Source of the DNA: Punica granatum | Taxonomy: Eukaryota; Streptophyta; Magnoliopsida; Myrtales; Lythraceae | Assembly (NCBI RefSeq): GCF_007655135.1 | Contig: NC_045132.1 | Span: 15,748,001-15,812,000 of the forward strand | Length of the DNA stretch: 64,000 bases | Direction: 5' to 3' | Part shown: positions 25,522-34,656 of the stretch, piece after piece | Layout: each line of letters begins with the position of its first letter | How positions within the stretch are numbered: the first letter of the stretch is position 1 | Made by a program: the position numbers and the translations under genes | Notes under the pieces: model-generated | What the model was told of the DNA's origin: nothing | Databases searched by the model: none | What the model saw: the letters and a program-made list of their open reading frames with translations, nothing else

Positions 25522-26150
25522 TTATCTCTTAATTTATTTTTCTTTTTGAAAGTGAATTCTCAATCCGCGTCACTTTTTTTGAATATTATATCATTTGGCT
25601 ACTTAATTTTGGCAAGCTCCATCTTTATAATTAATTAATTATTTTATTTATTTTAATTTTCCGGTGCCAACCCCTATTTTCTTTTATAATTAATATCGCC
25701 CAACCCATATTTAATAACGGGGAGCTCCATCGTTTTTATATCCCGGAAGCTTGACATTTTGGGTCTAACAGGTAACCAAAAGGCCGGCACGATGTCACAA
25801 TTTAAATGTTTTAGTGGACTGGCCCACGGCCCAGCCCAGTAAGGAAGAAGCTGCTCCAAACTGAAGCCACCTTTGAGAAGGACTAGCCGTTGGCCGTTGG
25901 GCGCCAGTATAACCCTCCGACCGACATTTCCTCTCCTCTGTCTCTGTTTCTCTGGGATAGAGACTCACGCACACCACTCTCCGTGTCCGATCATCTCAAG
26001 TTGTGTTGGTTCTCAAGCAATCCTGTATACTGATCGAGTTCTTCTGGAGGCTCGAGAGCGTTGAACAGAGACTTTGCATCCTGATCGTCTCAATTTGTCT
26101 TAGTGCCAGGGTTTACTGCTCTAATTCGTTCCAGGGGTTCGAGAGCGTTG
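25522..26150. other. Promoter and 5' UTR region of the B3 gene
   Basis: AT-rich until about 25700, then GC-richer. A weak GTATAAC lies near 25907 followed by a CT-rich leader, typical of plant 5' UTRs. No other gene seen. Confidence 0.35.
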
Positions 26151-26924
26151 ATGGCGGAGTTCTTGGACCTTTCTCTCTTGGCTAATGTGGCCTCAATCGT
26201 GGCCAATCGACTTGCTCAGTTGGATTCTCCACTGGAGGTGGAAATCCGGGTGTTCAACGGACGTCTAGGTATGATCACGAACAGAAGATCGGTCCGGGCG
26301 AAGAGATTGTTCAAGAAAGCTGTGGATGTTGGGGCTCCCCTGATGATTGCAGCGGCTCCTTCGAGAATTGGCAAGAAATGCTGCTGCGAAACGGGTCTTA
26401 AGCAGGCGACAGTTGGTGATGGGTCTGCCTCTGCCATGGCCGTGTTCGTGCCCGAATACCCGGGACTACCGATGGTGGTCCTCTCCACAATTCAGTCCAT
26501 GGGCGGGTCTAATGTGAAGCTTATCTTGCAAAAGAAACTGACTTGCAGCGACATGAAGGCGGACCAAGGCCGTTTCTTGCTTCCAAGTTGTCGGGTCCTC
26601 GCGAATTTCCTCGGTCAGGAAGAGTGGCAGCGGCTCAAGAGTGGAGGGAACATATGTGTTCCAGTCATCGAGCCTTGCCTCAGGGTCTCGACCCTCAGCC
26701 TCAGGAGGTGGAAGATGTCTTCCAGCCATGTCTTTGTGTTGAACACGGGGTGGAACAAGATCACCCACGATCCGGAGAACGGGTTAGTGGAGGATGATGT
26801 GGTCCAGGTCTGGTCTTACCGAGTTGAAGGGAGACTCTGTTTCGCGATTGTCAAGACCATCATCAAAGCGTCCACGGGAAACACTGTGCCGTCTTCTCCC
26901 TCCAGCACTGTGACTCACGTATGA
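26151..26924 (+). CDS. B3-domain protein, DUF313-like
   Basis: One uninterrupted exon encodes 257 residues from ATG 26151 (MAEFLDLSLLANVASIVANR), which has GTTG before it. The C-terminal half (about residues 125-235) looks like a B3 DNA-binding fold of the DUF313 subgroup: LTCSDMKADQGRFLLP, then VIEPCLRVSTLSLRRWKM, a VFVLNTGWNKI strand, and DDVVQVWSYRVEGRLCFAIV. B3 proteins are plant-specific DNA-binding proteins, but most DUF313-type members have no known target. The N-terminal half starts like these proteins and has no motif I recognise. It is the only intact gene in a transposon-rich block. It has no stop or frameshift and its codon use is GC-richer than the surroundings, so it is probably functional. 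Confidence 0.8.
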   Translation: MAEFLDLSLLANVASIVANRLAQLDSPLEVEIRVFNGRLGMITNRRSVRAKRLFKKAVDVGAPLMIAAAPSRIGKKCCCETGLKQATVGDGSASAMAVFVPEYPGLPMVVLSTIQSMGGSNVKLILQKKLTCSDMKADQGRFLLPSCRVLANFLGQEEWQRLKSGGNICVPVIEPCLRVSTLSLRRWKMSSSHVFVLNTGWNKITHDPENGLVEDDVVQVWSYRVEGRLCFAIVKTIIKASTGNTVPSSPSSTVTHV

Positions 26925-27877
26925 CCGCTGCATACTGCTCTAATTGGTTTGATAAATTCAGAATTTTCTTTCACGGTTTAACTGTTTTTCGATTATTCCA
27001 CGACATCGGCTAAGCAGGGTTTTGTGGGTTTTTTTGATGAAATGAACAATCGTTCAATTGATTTCATTATGAATCTCTTGTAATGTGAATCATGGAAGTT
27101 AATTGGGGTGTCTAATTGTCGAGAATTTAGTTTGATTTTGACTCCGTGAATTGTACAGTCACGATTAAATGATAAGTCGGCTTTTCTTTCAGTTTTCTCT
27201 ATGTCTCAGTTTCCATGATTGTTCAGTTTATGCTCTTCTCTCTCTGTTATTTTCCAAATTTGTATCTCTCAATATAATTTTCAATTTGAGCCCGAGCCAC
27301 TTCGAGGTCGATGTCGCATAGCGGAAGCTTCAGGTGTGATGATGATATGTTTTTCTGAATCATCAGCGGAAATGACTTTATTGAACATGTATTATCTCGA
27401 ATTTCATCTCGTAAGTCACTACACCACAGGCACTGCAAAATCTCAGTTCGGGATGTTCGTATAACAAGTGAAGACTTTAGTTACAAACTGACCAGCAGAA
27501 AGGACTGAAATATATCATTTGGGGTCGATAAGGCTACAAAAGCTACAAGCCCGCACAACACTCTCTCCCGGTGTAACAAGGATAAAATGAACTGATCATT
27601 TTACAAGTATATATAAAAGAGAACAGGATAAAGGGGAAGCCGATTCTGTTTTCTAGCAGACCCTACGACTTCTCCTACTGTTAAAGAAGAATCGGTTAAG
27701 AGCATTGCTTGTGGCCCTGTCTGAACCATTCAGTTGACATAGAAACTGCACAAACTTCCATTTTTCAATCCCGGGGAACTACATGAAATTTCCAGATTCT
27801 AGTTCCTAAAATGCAAATGCAAAATAGTCAGCCTTCGGATCCTTTTGCCCACAAAAGGATTCACTGGAAAAAAAAAT
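26925..27877. other. 3' flank of the B3 gene
   Basis: Probable 3' UTR followed by non-coding DNA. No gene or clear repeat seen. Confidence 0.4.
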
Positions 27878-29336
27878 GGCATGATCTAACTTTGCCTAAA
27901 TGTTAAGGATTGGGTTTCAAAGACTTGTTGAGATTCGATAAAGCTTTGCTGGCTAAAATGGCCTGGAGAGCCTACCATAATTGTGATGCGTATTGGGCTA
28001 AGATCCTTGAGGGTAAGTATTTCTCCCAGGAGGATTACTTGCAGCCTAAAAATGAGGCAACAGAATCGGGCTGTGCAGTAGTCTATTGGAAGGAATAGAT
28101 GTGATACGAGAAGGATCTATTATCTTGTCTAGAAGGACACATTTCAGATGAAGAGAAGGCTGCCATTTTAAGCCATCATTCAATAGGCTATCCCTTTCCC
28201 ATAGTGTGGGGATCAGAGAACCAGGAACATTACTTGGAGCATCGATCGTCCCCTTAAGGTTAAAAATTTCCTGTGGAAATTAATGTTGTGCCAATGCTGT
28301 TGCAACCTATGGGGATATGAAGAGAAGGAAAGTGACAGATGGAGCTGATTGCCCTTTTTGTGGACAGGAACAACTGATAGAATGCTTTACTACACTGTGG
28401 ATGGTGTAAATGTGTGTAGTTCAGGTTTACAGGGTTACAGGTTATAAGAAAAGAGGTGTCTCCCACTGATCTTTGGCTGCTTGGACTGTTCGAGATGAAG
28501 GATGAGGAGAAGGTGGATCTCGGGAAGAATATATATAGCTATCACTCTCGGGTATGCTTGGAAAAGAAGGTTGTGAGGGGGGTTTTACAGGCTCAATGCT
28601 GTGGTGCTGGAATAAATGAACTGTCCAATATGCTTATTAAAGAAGGAGGTGGAAGAAACGGGGACGGGCAGAAGAGATGTAGCACCTGCTGAGAAATGGG
28701 AAAAACTAGAAGGGCATGGGGACATAAAGATTCATTTAATGCAGGACATTGGGAATAACTATGGGCTGATTCTGTTTTAGGAGCAGAAGCTATGGCCGTT
28801 AAAGATGGTCTTAGGCTTTGTTATGGAGAAGGGATGGGAACTCAGTTGTCTTGGAAACTGACTCAAAGATCCTGTTTGAGCGTATCGAAAAGGAGAATTA
28901 AGAAGTCCCTCGGAAGATCAAGTCTTTAACGGATGATATACAGGAAACCAGAAGCAATTCGAGAGATGTCCAGTTGAGTTTCACAAGCGATAGAAGAAGC
29001 CAACAGTTCTGCAGATTGAGTGGCTACTCATTCAAGAGAGAAATGTGTCCAGAAAAATGGGTCGCTGAGCCCCCATTTCTGTTATACGTTTTGCTGCGTA
29101 ACCAGCCGCTCCGATCCAGTCCAGGTTTCAAAGGAATGAACAGGATTGATTCATTTTTGAGAAGTTTTGAATGATTGTAAGAGGCCAATGAGTTACTACC
29201 TGAATACCCTTCTTTGCACAGACTCATAGATCCTCATCTGTGGTTGAGGCTCTCCTCCGTGGAGGCCCTTGTTAAAGGAGAATTGTGGAGCTATTACTCA
29301 CTGAATTGAGGGGAAAAAAAAAAGGCATAATATAAC
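27878..29336 (+). mobile_element. 5'-truncated L1-type LINE with RNase H, decayed
   Basis: The plus strand reads GFKDLLRFDKALLAKMAWRA (end of plant LINE reverse transcriptase). Near 28350 comes ADCPFCGQEQLIECF (zinc-binding reverse-transcriptase domain), and around 28850-29100 VVLETDSKILFERIEKEN, DDIQETRSNSRD and SFKREMCPEKWVA, the RNase H region of plant L1 elements. Several stops and frame changes break the frame. The element ends in an A-run at 29314-29323. An imperfect 13-bp repeat flanks it (GGCATGATCTAAC at 27878-27890 and GGCATAATATAAC at 29324-29336; 11 of 13 match), so the inserted part is 27891-29323. Confidence 0.85.
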
Positions 29337-29717
29337 AAAACCAGTGGAATTCAAGACACGTATAGCGAACATTATCTTGCAAGAAATGACTTAAGAGACG
29401 ACGACAAATATACATAATATAAAAACGATCAGTTATTCAGGTCAATTCACTGGTATTTGATGAGATTGGTGGGGATAAGGGTTCGGGATTTATCTACTAG
29501 TCCTTATTGCAGATCGGTCCAATCGAATGAGGAAGCTCAGTTTATTATGGGGCAATATGACCCGACTGCCAACAAATGTACGATGCTGTTAATATACCGT
29601 TGGCTGTTAAGTTGTCCCATCTAAAAGATATCTTAGCCTAGAAATTGTTAAGATTATCAAATAAGGTTAGCCGCACAGGTAACATGAGATGAAACTAACA
29701 GGGTCCTAACTAACAAC
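29337..29717. other. Intergenic, nothing recognised
   Basis: AT-rich DNA with no recognisable frame. Confidence 0.3.
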
Positions 29718-29890
29718 CTCTGCATTTTGAAAAACTGTTTCCCCGTCTTTCTCAACATCAATAAGATACAAGAATATAGTCGCCAAGCAATGTCCACCAC
29801 GAGCAATACATATGTTGTCGACGAAGTAATCATGGAGCGGATCATACTTCTGGCCATACACATATTTGAATGCCATACTCATATCTGAAT
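29718..29890 (-). pseudogene. Prolyl 4-hydroxylase exon remnant
   Basis: The minus strand reads VYGQKYDPLHDYFVDNICIA, then RGGHCLATIFLYLIDVEKDG and ETVFQNAE, ending at a GT donor (exon end 29718). This is the catalytic exon of plant prolyl 4-hydroxylases (2-oxoglutarate/Fe(II) oxygenases that modify extensins and arabinogalactan proteins in the ER and Golgi). The iron-binding H-x-D, normally in PHYDYF, is here PLHDYF, so the first ligand is lost. I found no other exons of the gene nearby; the minus-strand frame at 30066-30305 does not match the family. Confidence 0.75.
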
Positions 29891-31079
29891 ATCTTCTTTC
29901 CGGAGATTTCATAACTTTATGAACACAATGAACATATAACGTTACGGGGATTTCATGCCAAACGATATGGGAAAGTCAGGTAATTCGTGCTCACATCTAA
30001 AACACCTGCAAATCTTGCTTTCACAAAAACTGCTGATTCAAGGGATAAACACAGAGCTTTGCAGATTATGATATGACAAATAGATTCAAAAGGCAATTTA
30101 GAATGATGACGCATTCTGATTCTATCAAGATAACACTGTATGTCCCCAGAAGCTGGATGGAAATAACCATGAGAGATTGTTTCTCTGTCTTAGGATCCAA
30201 GATATATACGGTTTCACTCTCCACAAAATCTCCCGGATCACCAATGCCCAACTCCATCTTGTTTCCACCGTTACCTTTTGTCTCGCTTCCCATAGACGGC
30301 GCCAAATGATGGAGTCGGGATCCGAGCTTCAGGTCCTAATGGTCTCCATTATCCGATTCGCACAAACAACACTCTAGGCTAACCTCCATGAGGGGAGGTC
30401 GAGGGTGTTCCTCCATTTCCCTCTTCGATACTTAAGCAAGTCTAGGATTTATTCCAATGCTGCATTAATCGTAAATAACATACATGACATGTTTATATAG
30501 GAGGGAGGATATATCGAGATGTTCCAAGATACTCGGGTTGTGATATATTCTGTAAATGTTAGATGATAGGAGTTACCATGACTAAAAAAATATCACATCA
30601 CCTGCTTTGTGTACACACGACTAGGCCCGACTTAGTCGTGGGCTTAGGCCTGTTGAGCCTTGTCGCTTGCTCTTGGCCTGATGGGCCAATGCAGAGGACT
30701 TGCTTGATGGGCTTGGACTCGGATTGCTAGGCTCGGAGTCCATCACTGACCAGCTAAGTCTTTGTTCCTCGATCAGTATATTTTGGAAACATTCTGTTTC
30801 AGGTTGTTTCACGATTTCTAATGCCTAGAATTTCTTCCAATGCGTATGCGCTACTGATGGTTTGTATTTGGATGAGCATTGAACTCTGATGTGAATATTT
30901 TTGCTATCAATGAAATAGTATCCACACTTATCCAAAAAAAAACAGAGAGAGAGAGAGAGAGGGTCAAGCAATTATTTAGTAGGTGGTAGGTATAGTGAGC
31001 AAGCGATTGTCTACAAAGGTGTTTTTTTTCCCCAAATTTTGGATATATTAGAGTTGATGTAATGAGTCAAGACTGTGTT
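29891..31079. other. Repeat-like intergenic DNA
   Basis: No gene recognised. Around 30300-30850 the DNA has a retroelement-like texture (for example gactaggcccgacttagtcg and repeated gggcc-rich stretches) but no domain. A (GA)n run lies at 30944-30961. Confidence 0.3.
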
Positions 31080-31851
31080 GCAGGCCGGATCAGTCCAACT
31101 GATCCGAAGCACTATGCTCTATCCCAAGACGCCTTGAACTGAGAGTATCCAACGATTTTACATCATTATATACATCGGTTTCATTACATTACGATGTCTT
31201 ATGGATCATCACGTAACAGCTTATGGGTTCTCCAAAAGAGGATTCAAATACACTGCTTGCCTACGGTGTTGCTAGAACCATTTAATTCAATGAATTTCGT
31301 GCTTTCAGTAGAATTTAAATACACGAACCTTTCAATCATAGATGTAGGATTTTTCGGGTTGAACATAATAGAATCCACCCTTGTGGGACTCGACCCAACT
31401 TGATTAACCACGTGAGATATTATCTCACAACTATGGTCATATGAAAATATCTAGAGATATTTGTGGGATCCGATATCCAATATATAACCACTAAATATAA
31501 GTAGACAATTTCAGTGAATCTACGATCAATTGACCGAAAAAAAGACTTTTTGCTCCCGACAAGAGAGAGTACGAGAGGAGGGTTTTTGTGCCGTGGAAAT
31601 AGCAGTCTTTGCTCGACCTAGTAGCAAGGCCCACTGCCGGTGTTTATTTTTCTTCCAGGATGTGATCATTCAGCCCGACCCTAGAGACCCTAATCGTGAG
31701 ATTCCACCAAGTAAGCCTAAAACCTTACCATTTCGGGTCAATTCTTTAAATTCCAACAATAGAAAAGCTCATAATTTTGCATAAACCAGGCAATATCCAC
31801 AAGACACATACACCGATAGCAAACTACGAGGAATTTTACTGAAGCAGCACC
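31080..31851. repeat. USP3 3' flank, homologous to the USP2 and USP4 flanks, split by a solo LTR
   Basis: Sequence such as agtatccaacgattttacat, gatcatcacgtaacagct and cactgcttgcctacggtgtt matches the flanks of USP2 and USP4. The match is interrupted only by the LTR at 31343-31758. Confidence 0.75.
31338..31763. mobile_element. Solo LTR with 5-bp target duplication
   Basis: The sequence 31343-31758 (416 bp) begins TGTAGGATTTTT and ends CCAACA, and perfect ATAGA repeats flank it (31338-31342 and 31759-31763). In the homologous USP2 and USP4 flanks the two sides are joined (tcaatcatagaatagcacac), which gives an empty site. No internal retrotransposon sequence is present, so this is a solo LTR left by recombination, or an LTR-sized insert with LTR-like ends. 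Confidence 0.85.
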
Positions 31852-33805
31852 TCAATGTTGGATCTTCTTCGGCCTCTTCACGATCATCACCGTGCAAAGA
31901 GCATGATGAGCACAGTAATCGCTCACGCTGCCCAATACCGCCCTGCAGAATATTTTGCATTCTCAGAGGACAGTGACATGGAGTAGAATTTACACTATGG
32001 AATCCAAAACGGGTGTTACTTCTGTTGGGCCGGTTTCTCTCCTATATGGAGAATGATGAGGGCGGGTGATGGAAGTAATCCCACATGAAAAAATTGAGAG
32101 GAAATCCATAGGTTTATAAGAGATAATGGTCTAGCAACCCATTTGCTTAAGCTTTTGGGTTGCGGATGGGCCCAAGTCCAAAGTAGACCTGTGGATTTTT
32201 CCCAACAAGTGGTATCAGAGCCCAAGGTAACGATCCTGGAGAAGTGCACACTCTATGCGTGGAAACCCACACCGCGCCAAGGCCCGAGTGTGGAACTCGT
32301 GGCTAGTGAATGGCCTAACAATTGGTATCCGAGTTCGGAAGTAAAAAGCCCGGCTCGAAGTCCTCCATATAGTCCAGAATGGGGGGGAATTGTTGGGCCG
32401 TGACCTAACAATTGGTATTCGAGTCCGGAAGTAAAAAGGCCGGCTCGAAGTCCTCCATATAGTCGAGAATGGGGGGAATTGTTGGGCCGGTTTCTCTCCT
32501 ATATGGAGAATGATGAGGGCGGGTGATGGAAGTAATCCCACATGGAAAAATTGAGAGGAAATCCATACGTTTATAAGAGATAATGGTCTAGCAACCCATT
32601 GGCTTAAGCTTTTGGGTTGCGGATGGGCCCAAGTCCAAAGTAGACCTGTGGATTTTTCCCAACAACTTCTCATATCTGCAACGCATACAATCAAGAACTG
32701 CGATCGATGGAGTATCCAGGAAAAGCGGCATTCTAGGACAACCCGACATTCCATGGTAAACCGAAAACAAAGATGCACCTTACCTTCTTATGGAACCATA
32801 ACCATGGCTACCGACAGCAAGGATTGATGCGTGGTGCCTCTCCACGGCCTCACAGAGAACATTCCTCGCATCACCTTCCACAACTTCAACTGCCACATCT
32901 TGAATCTGAAGAACAGACAAACTAATAAAGACTCCCGACAAGAAGAGAGTAGAACAAACCATAAACTGGCTGAAACATAGATTCGACAATAGTCTGCAGG
33001 AGCTGACAGGAGTCTGAAGTATAATATAAGTTCAAAGAAAGTGTTAATATGTTTCTTCACCAATGATTGCTTACCCACAATTTTCCATATGAAACCCAGC
33101 AATGCCCTCTACTCAGCGTCACACCAGAATCAGAAGTGGATGAACTTGTTCGTTAATATTAAAGTTGTTCAATTGTTATTTCCAAACCTACAAAGTCCCC
33201 CTCGTAACTATCGAACACGTCGTATCCGGATCGCATCTCATTTCGTGCATATAATTCCCGATATGTTTATCTGCTCTTTCTCATCTGATTCACATCCAAA
33301 CGGGACAGACCAGTAAAAAAGAAATTGCCAATTGCTTCTTCTTCCCTCGGATTACAAATCACAAGCAAGCAAACATGTCACAAGCCTGCCACCAGATTAC
33401 TCAAATGCGGGAACAAATGGATAAAAATCTTACCGATTTACGAGAACAGATTTCCTTCACCTTCTGTGAAACTCTTGCTGCTATCGCCTTCAAATCCGAG
33501 TCTATATACGTAATCACCTCCGCGGTAGCTGCAGCAGCTCAATCACCAGAACAGCCCAATCAAATCACAGCTAGCTAGAATCAAGCCGTAAATCGCGGGA
33601 AATGAAATGAAATGAATCGCGTACCAGGTCCAGAGAGGCCCACCCTGGCGGGGGAGGGTTTGGCGTGGACGGCGACGAGCTTGAAGGGATGGTTGGGGGA
33701 GAAAGGGGAGAAGAAGCGGTCGATCGTCCACCCGAGGGCGTGCAGGCTGTGGTCGCTCTCGTCGATGCCCACCACCATCACCTGCTTCTCCGCGCCGGTC
33801 GCCAT
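31852..33805 (-). CDS. Universal stress protein 3 (TRIM in last intron)
   Basis: Four exons on the minus strand: 33805-33625, 33537-33434, 32905-32784 and 31942-31852, all GT-AG, giving 165 codons. The protein starts MATGAEKQVMVVGIDESDHS. Exon 2 is AAATAEVITYIDSDLKAIAA. The ATP loop is VGSHGYGSIRRAVLGSVS with the G-2x-G-9x-G-S motif. The C-terminus is KRPKKIQH, a little longer than in USP4. The last intron is 841 bp, against 192-193 bp in USP2 (15645-15836) and 188 bp in USP4 (38340-38527), because it holds a complete TRIM retroelement. The element leaves both splice sites intact, so the gene may still be spliced normally. Confidence 0.92.
32018..32669. mobile_element. Complete TRIM retrotransposon
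   Basis: Two direct 185-bp LTRs (32023-32207 and 32480-32664) both begin TGTTGGGCC and end CCCAACA and differ at only three positions. Perfect 5-bp duplications ACTTC flank the element (32018-32022 and 32665-32669). Two bases after the left LTR lies TGGTATCAGAGC (32210-32221), the primer-binding site matching initiator methionine tRNA. A purine tract (gaatggggggaa) precedes the right LTR. The internal region is only 272 bp and has no gag or pol, as expected of a terminal-repeat retrotransposon in miniature. It contains a tandem duplication (about 32308-32400 and 32403-32490) whose first copy ends with the opening bases of an LTR. Confidence 0.95.
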
Positions 33806-33920
33806 TAAAGCTCAGCTAGCTTCAATAGGGGTCAGTCAGTCCGTCCTGGGATGGTCTGTAGCGAGCAGTAAGCAGAAGATAAGAGGATCTTTGGGTGGTT
33901 GAAGCTTTGATAGCAAGCGA

Positions 33921-33928
33921 GAAGCTTC
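33921..33928. promoter_or_regulatory. Conserved GAAGCTTC palindrome near the USP3 core promoter
   Basis: Same palindrome and TATA spacing (9 bp) as in USP2 and USP4. Confidence 0.4.
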
Positions 33929-33937
33929 GATGGGGCA

Positions 33938-33944
33938 ATTTATA
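33938..33944 (-). promoter_or_regulatory. TATA box of USP3
   Basis: TATAAAT on the minus strand, 133 bp upstream of the ATG. Confidence 0.6.
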
Positions 33945-34144
33945 ATGCGAGAGGAGGAAAACGGAGGAAGGTAGACTCACTGACTGATGAACGAAACAGC
34001 GGCTCTGTTCCGGGGGGAGAATTTAGAGGGAAAACAACGGCTGCCTGTCAGTACTGACTGAGGTGGGATGATTGAGATGGGGATGAACCGATGAAGTCAA
34101 GAGGATACATGGAAGGGTGGGAAATTCTATAGTCCAATCATCAA

Positions 34145-34375
34145 GGGATTGTTTGGTTCGTGAATAAAATATTAGAATCATAATTATAACTTAATTTTAC
34201 CCACAATAAAATAAAATAACTCATACAAATTCAAAGAGTGGATCTCATTTATATCATTTTTTTCATAACAAAACAAAATAATTCATACAAGTCAAAGGGT
34301 GGGTCTCATTTATACCACTCTTTTTCAAAATCCAAATCTGATTTTAAAATCCTACTATAAAACCAAACGCAACAC
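34145..34375. mobile_element. MITE copy 2 (Tourist/Harbinger-like)
   Basis: Related along its whole length to 24867-25097. The ends are gggattgtttggttcg and, reversed, tgttgcgtttggtttta. It lies about 200 bp upstream of the USP3 TATA box and could affect that promoter. Confidence 0.6.
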
Positions 34376-34444
34376 AAAAAAGTTGAACATGAGTTCTCAC
34401 AAAATTCATGTCATTTACTAATAGCGCATGTAACAAGACTATTC

Positions 34445-34656
34445 AAAATCTGTTTAATTTAACCAAAGGAGTTTTGGCCTAGCTGTTAAGGTACGTCTAA
34501 ATTTACACTCAATCACGGGTTCGAATCTCCTTAAGGTCACTGGAGGGCATTTGGCGTGATTACCCGCTCTGTCCACCGGGGGTTCACAGAGCTCCGGGGA
34601 TTAGTCAGGCGAAGCCTGGACACCCTGGGTTAGCAAAAAAAAATCTATTTAATTTA
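34445..34656 (+). mobile_element. tRNA-derived SINE with 17-bp target duplication
   Basis: An internal RNA polymerase III promoter is visible: A box TGGCCTAGCTGTTAAGG near 34475 and B box GGGTTCGAATC near 34518. The body ends in an A-run near 34634-34639. A 17-bp duplication flanks it (aaaatctgtttaattta at 34445-34461 and aaaatctatttaattta at 34640-34656; one mismatch). The inserted unit is 34462-34639 (178 bp). Confidence 0.93.

Noticed and set aside
30066..30305. Minus-strand frame next to the prolyl 4-hydroxylase exon
   Set aside because: I tried to fit it as another exon of that gene, but its sequence matches no part of the family.
32215..32778. 187-codon minus-strand open frame across the TRIM
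   Set aside because: It runs through both LTR and internal sequence of a TRIM that has no coding capacity, and repeats itself where the LTR repeats.
34470..34530. Possible tRNA gene
   Set aside because: A and B boxes are present, but there is no cloverleaf acceptor stem and the unit has a SINE tail and target duplication.
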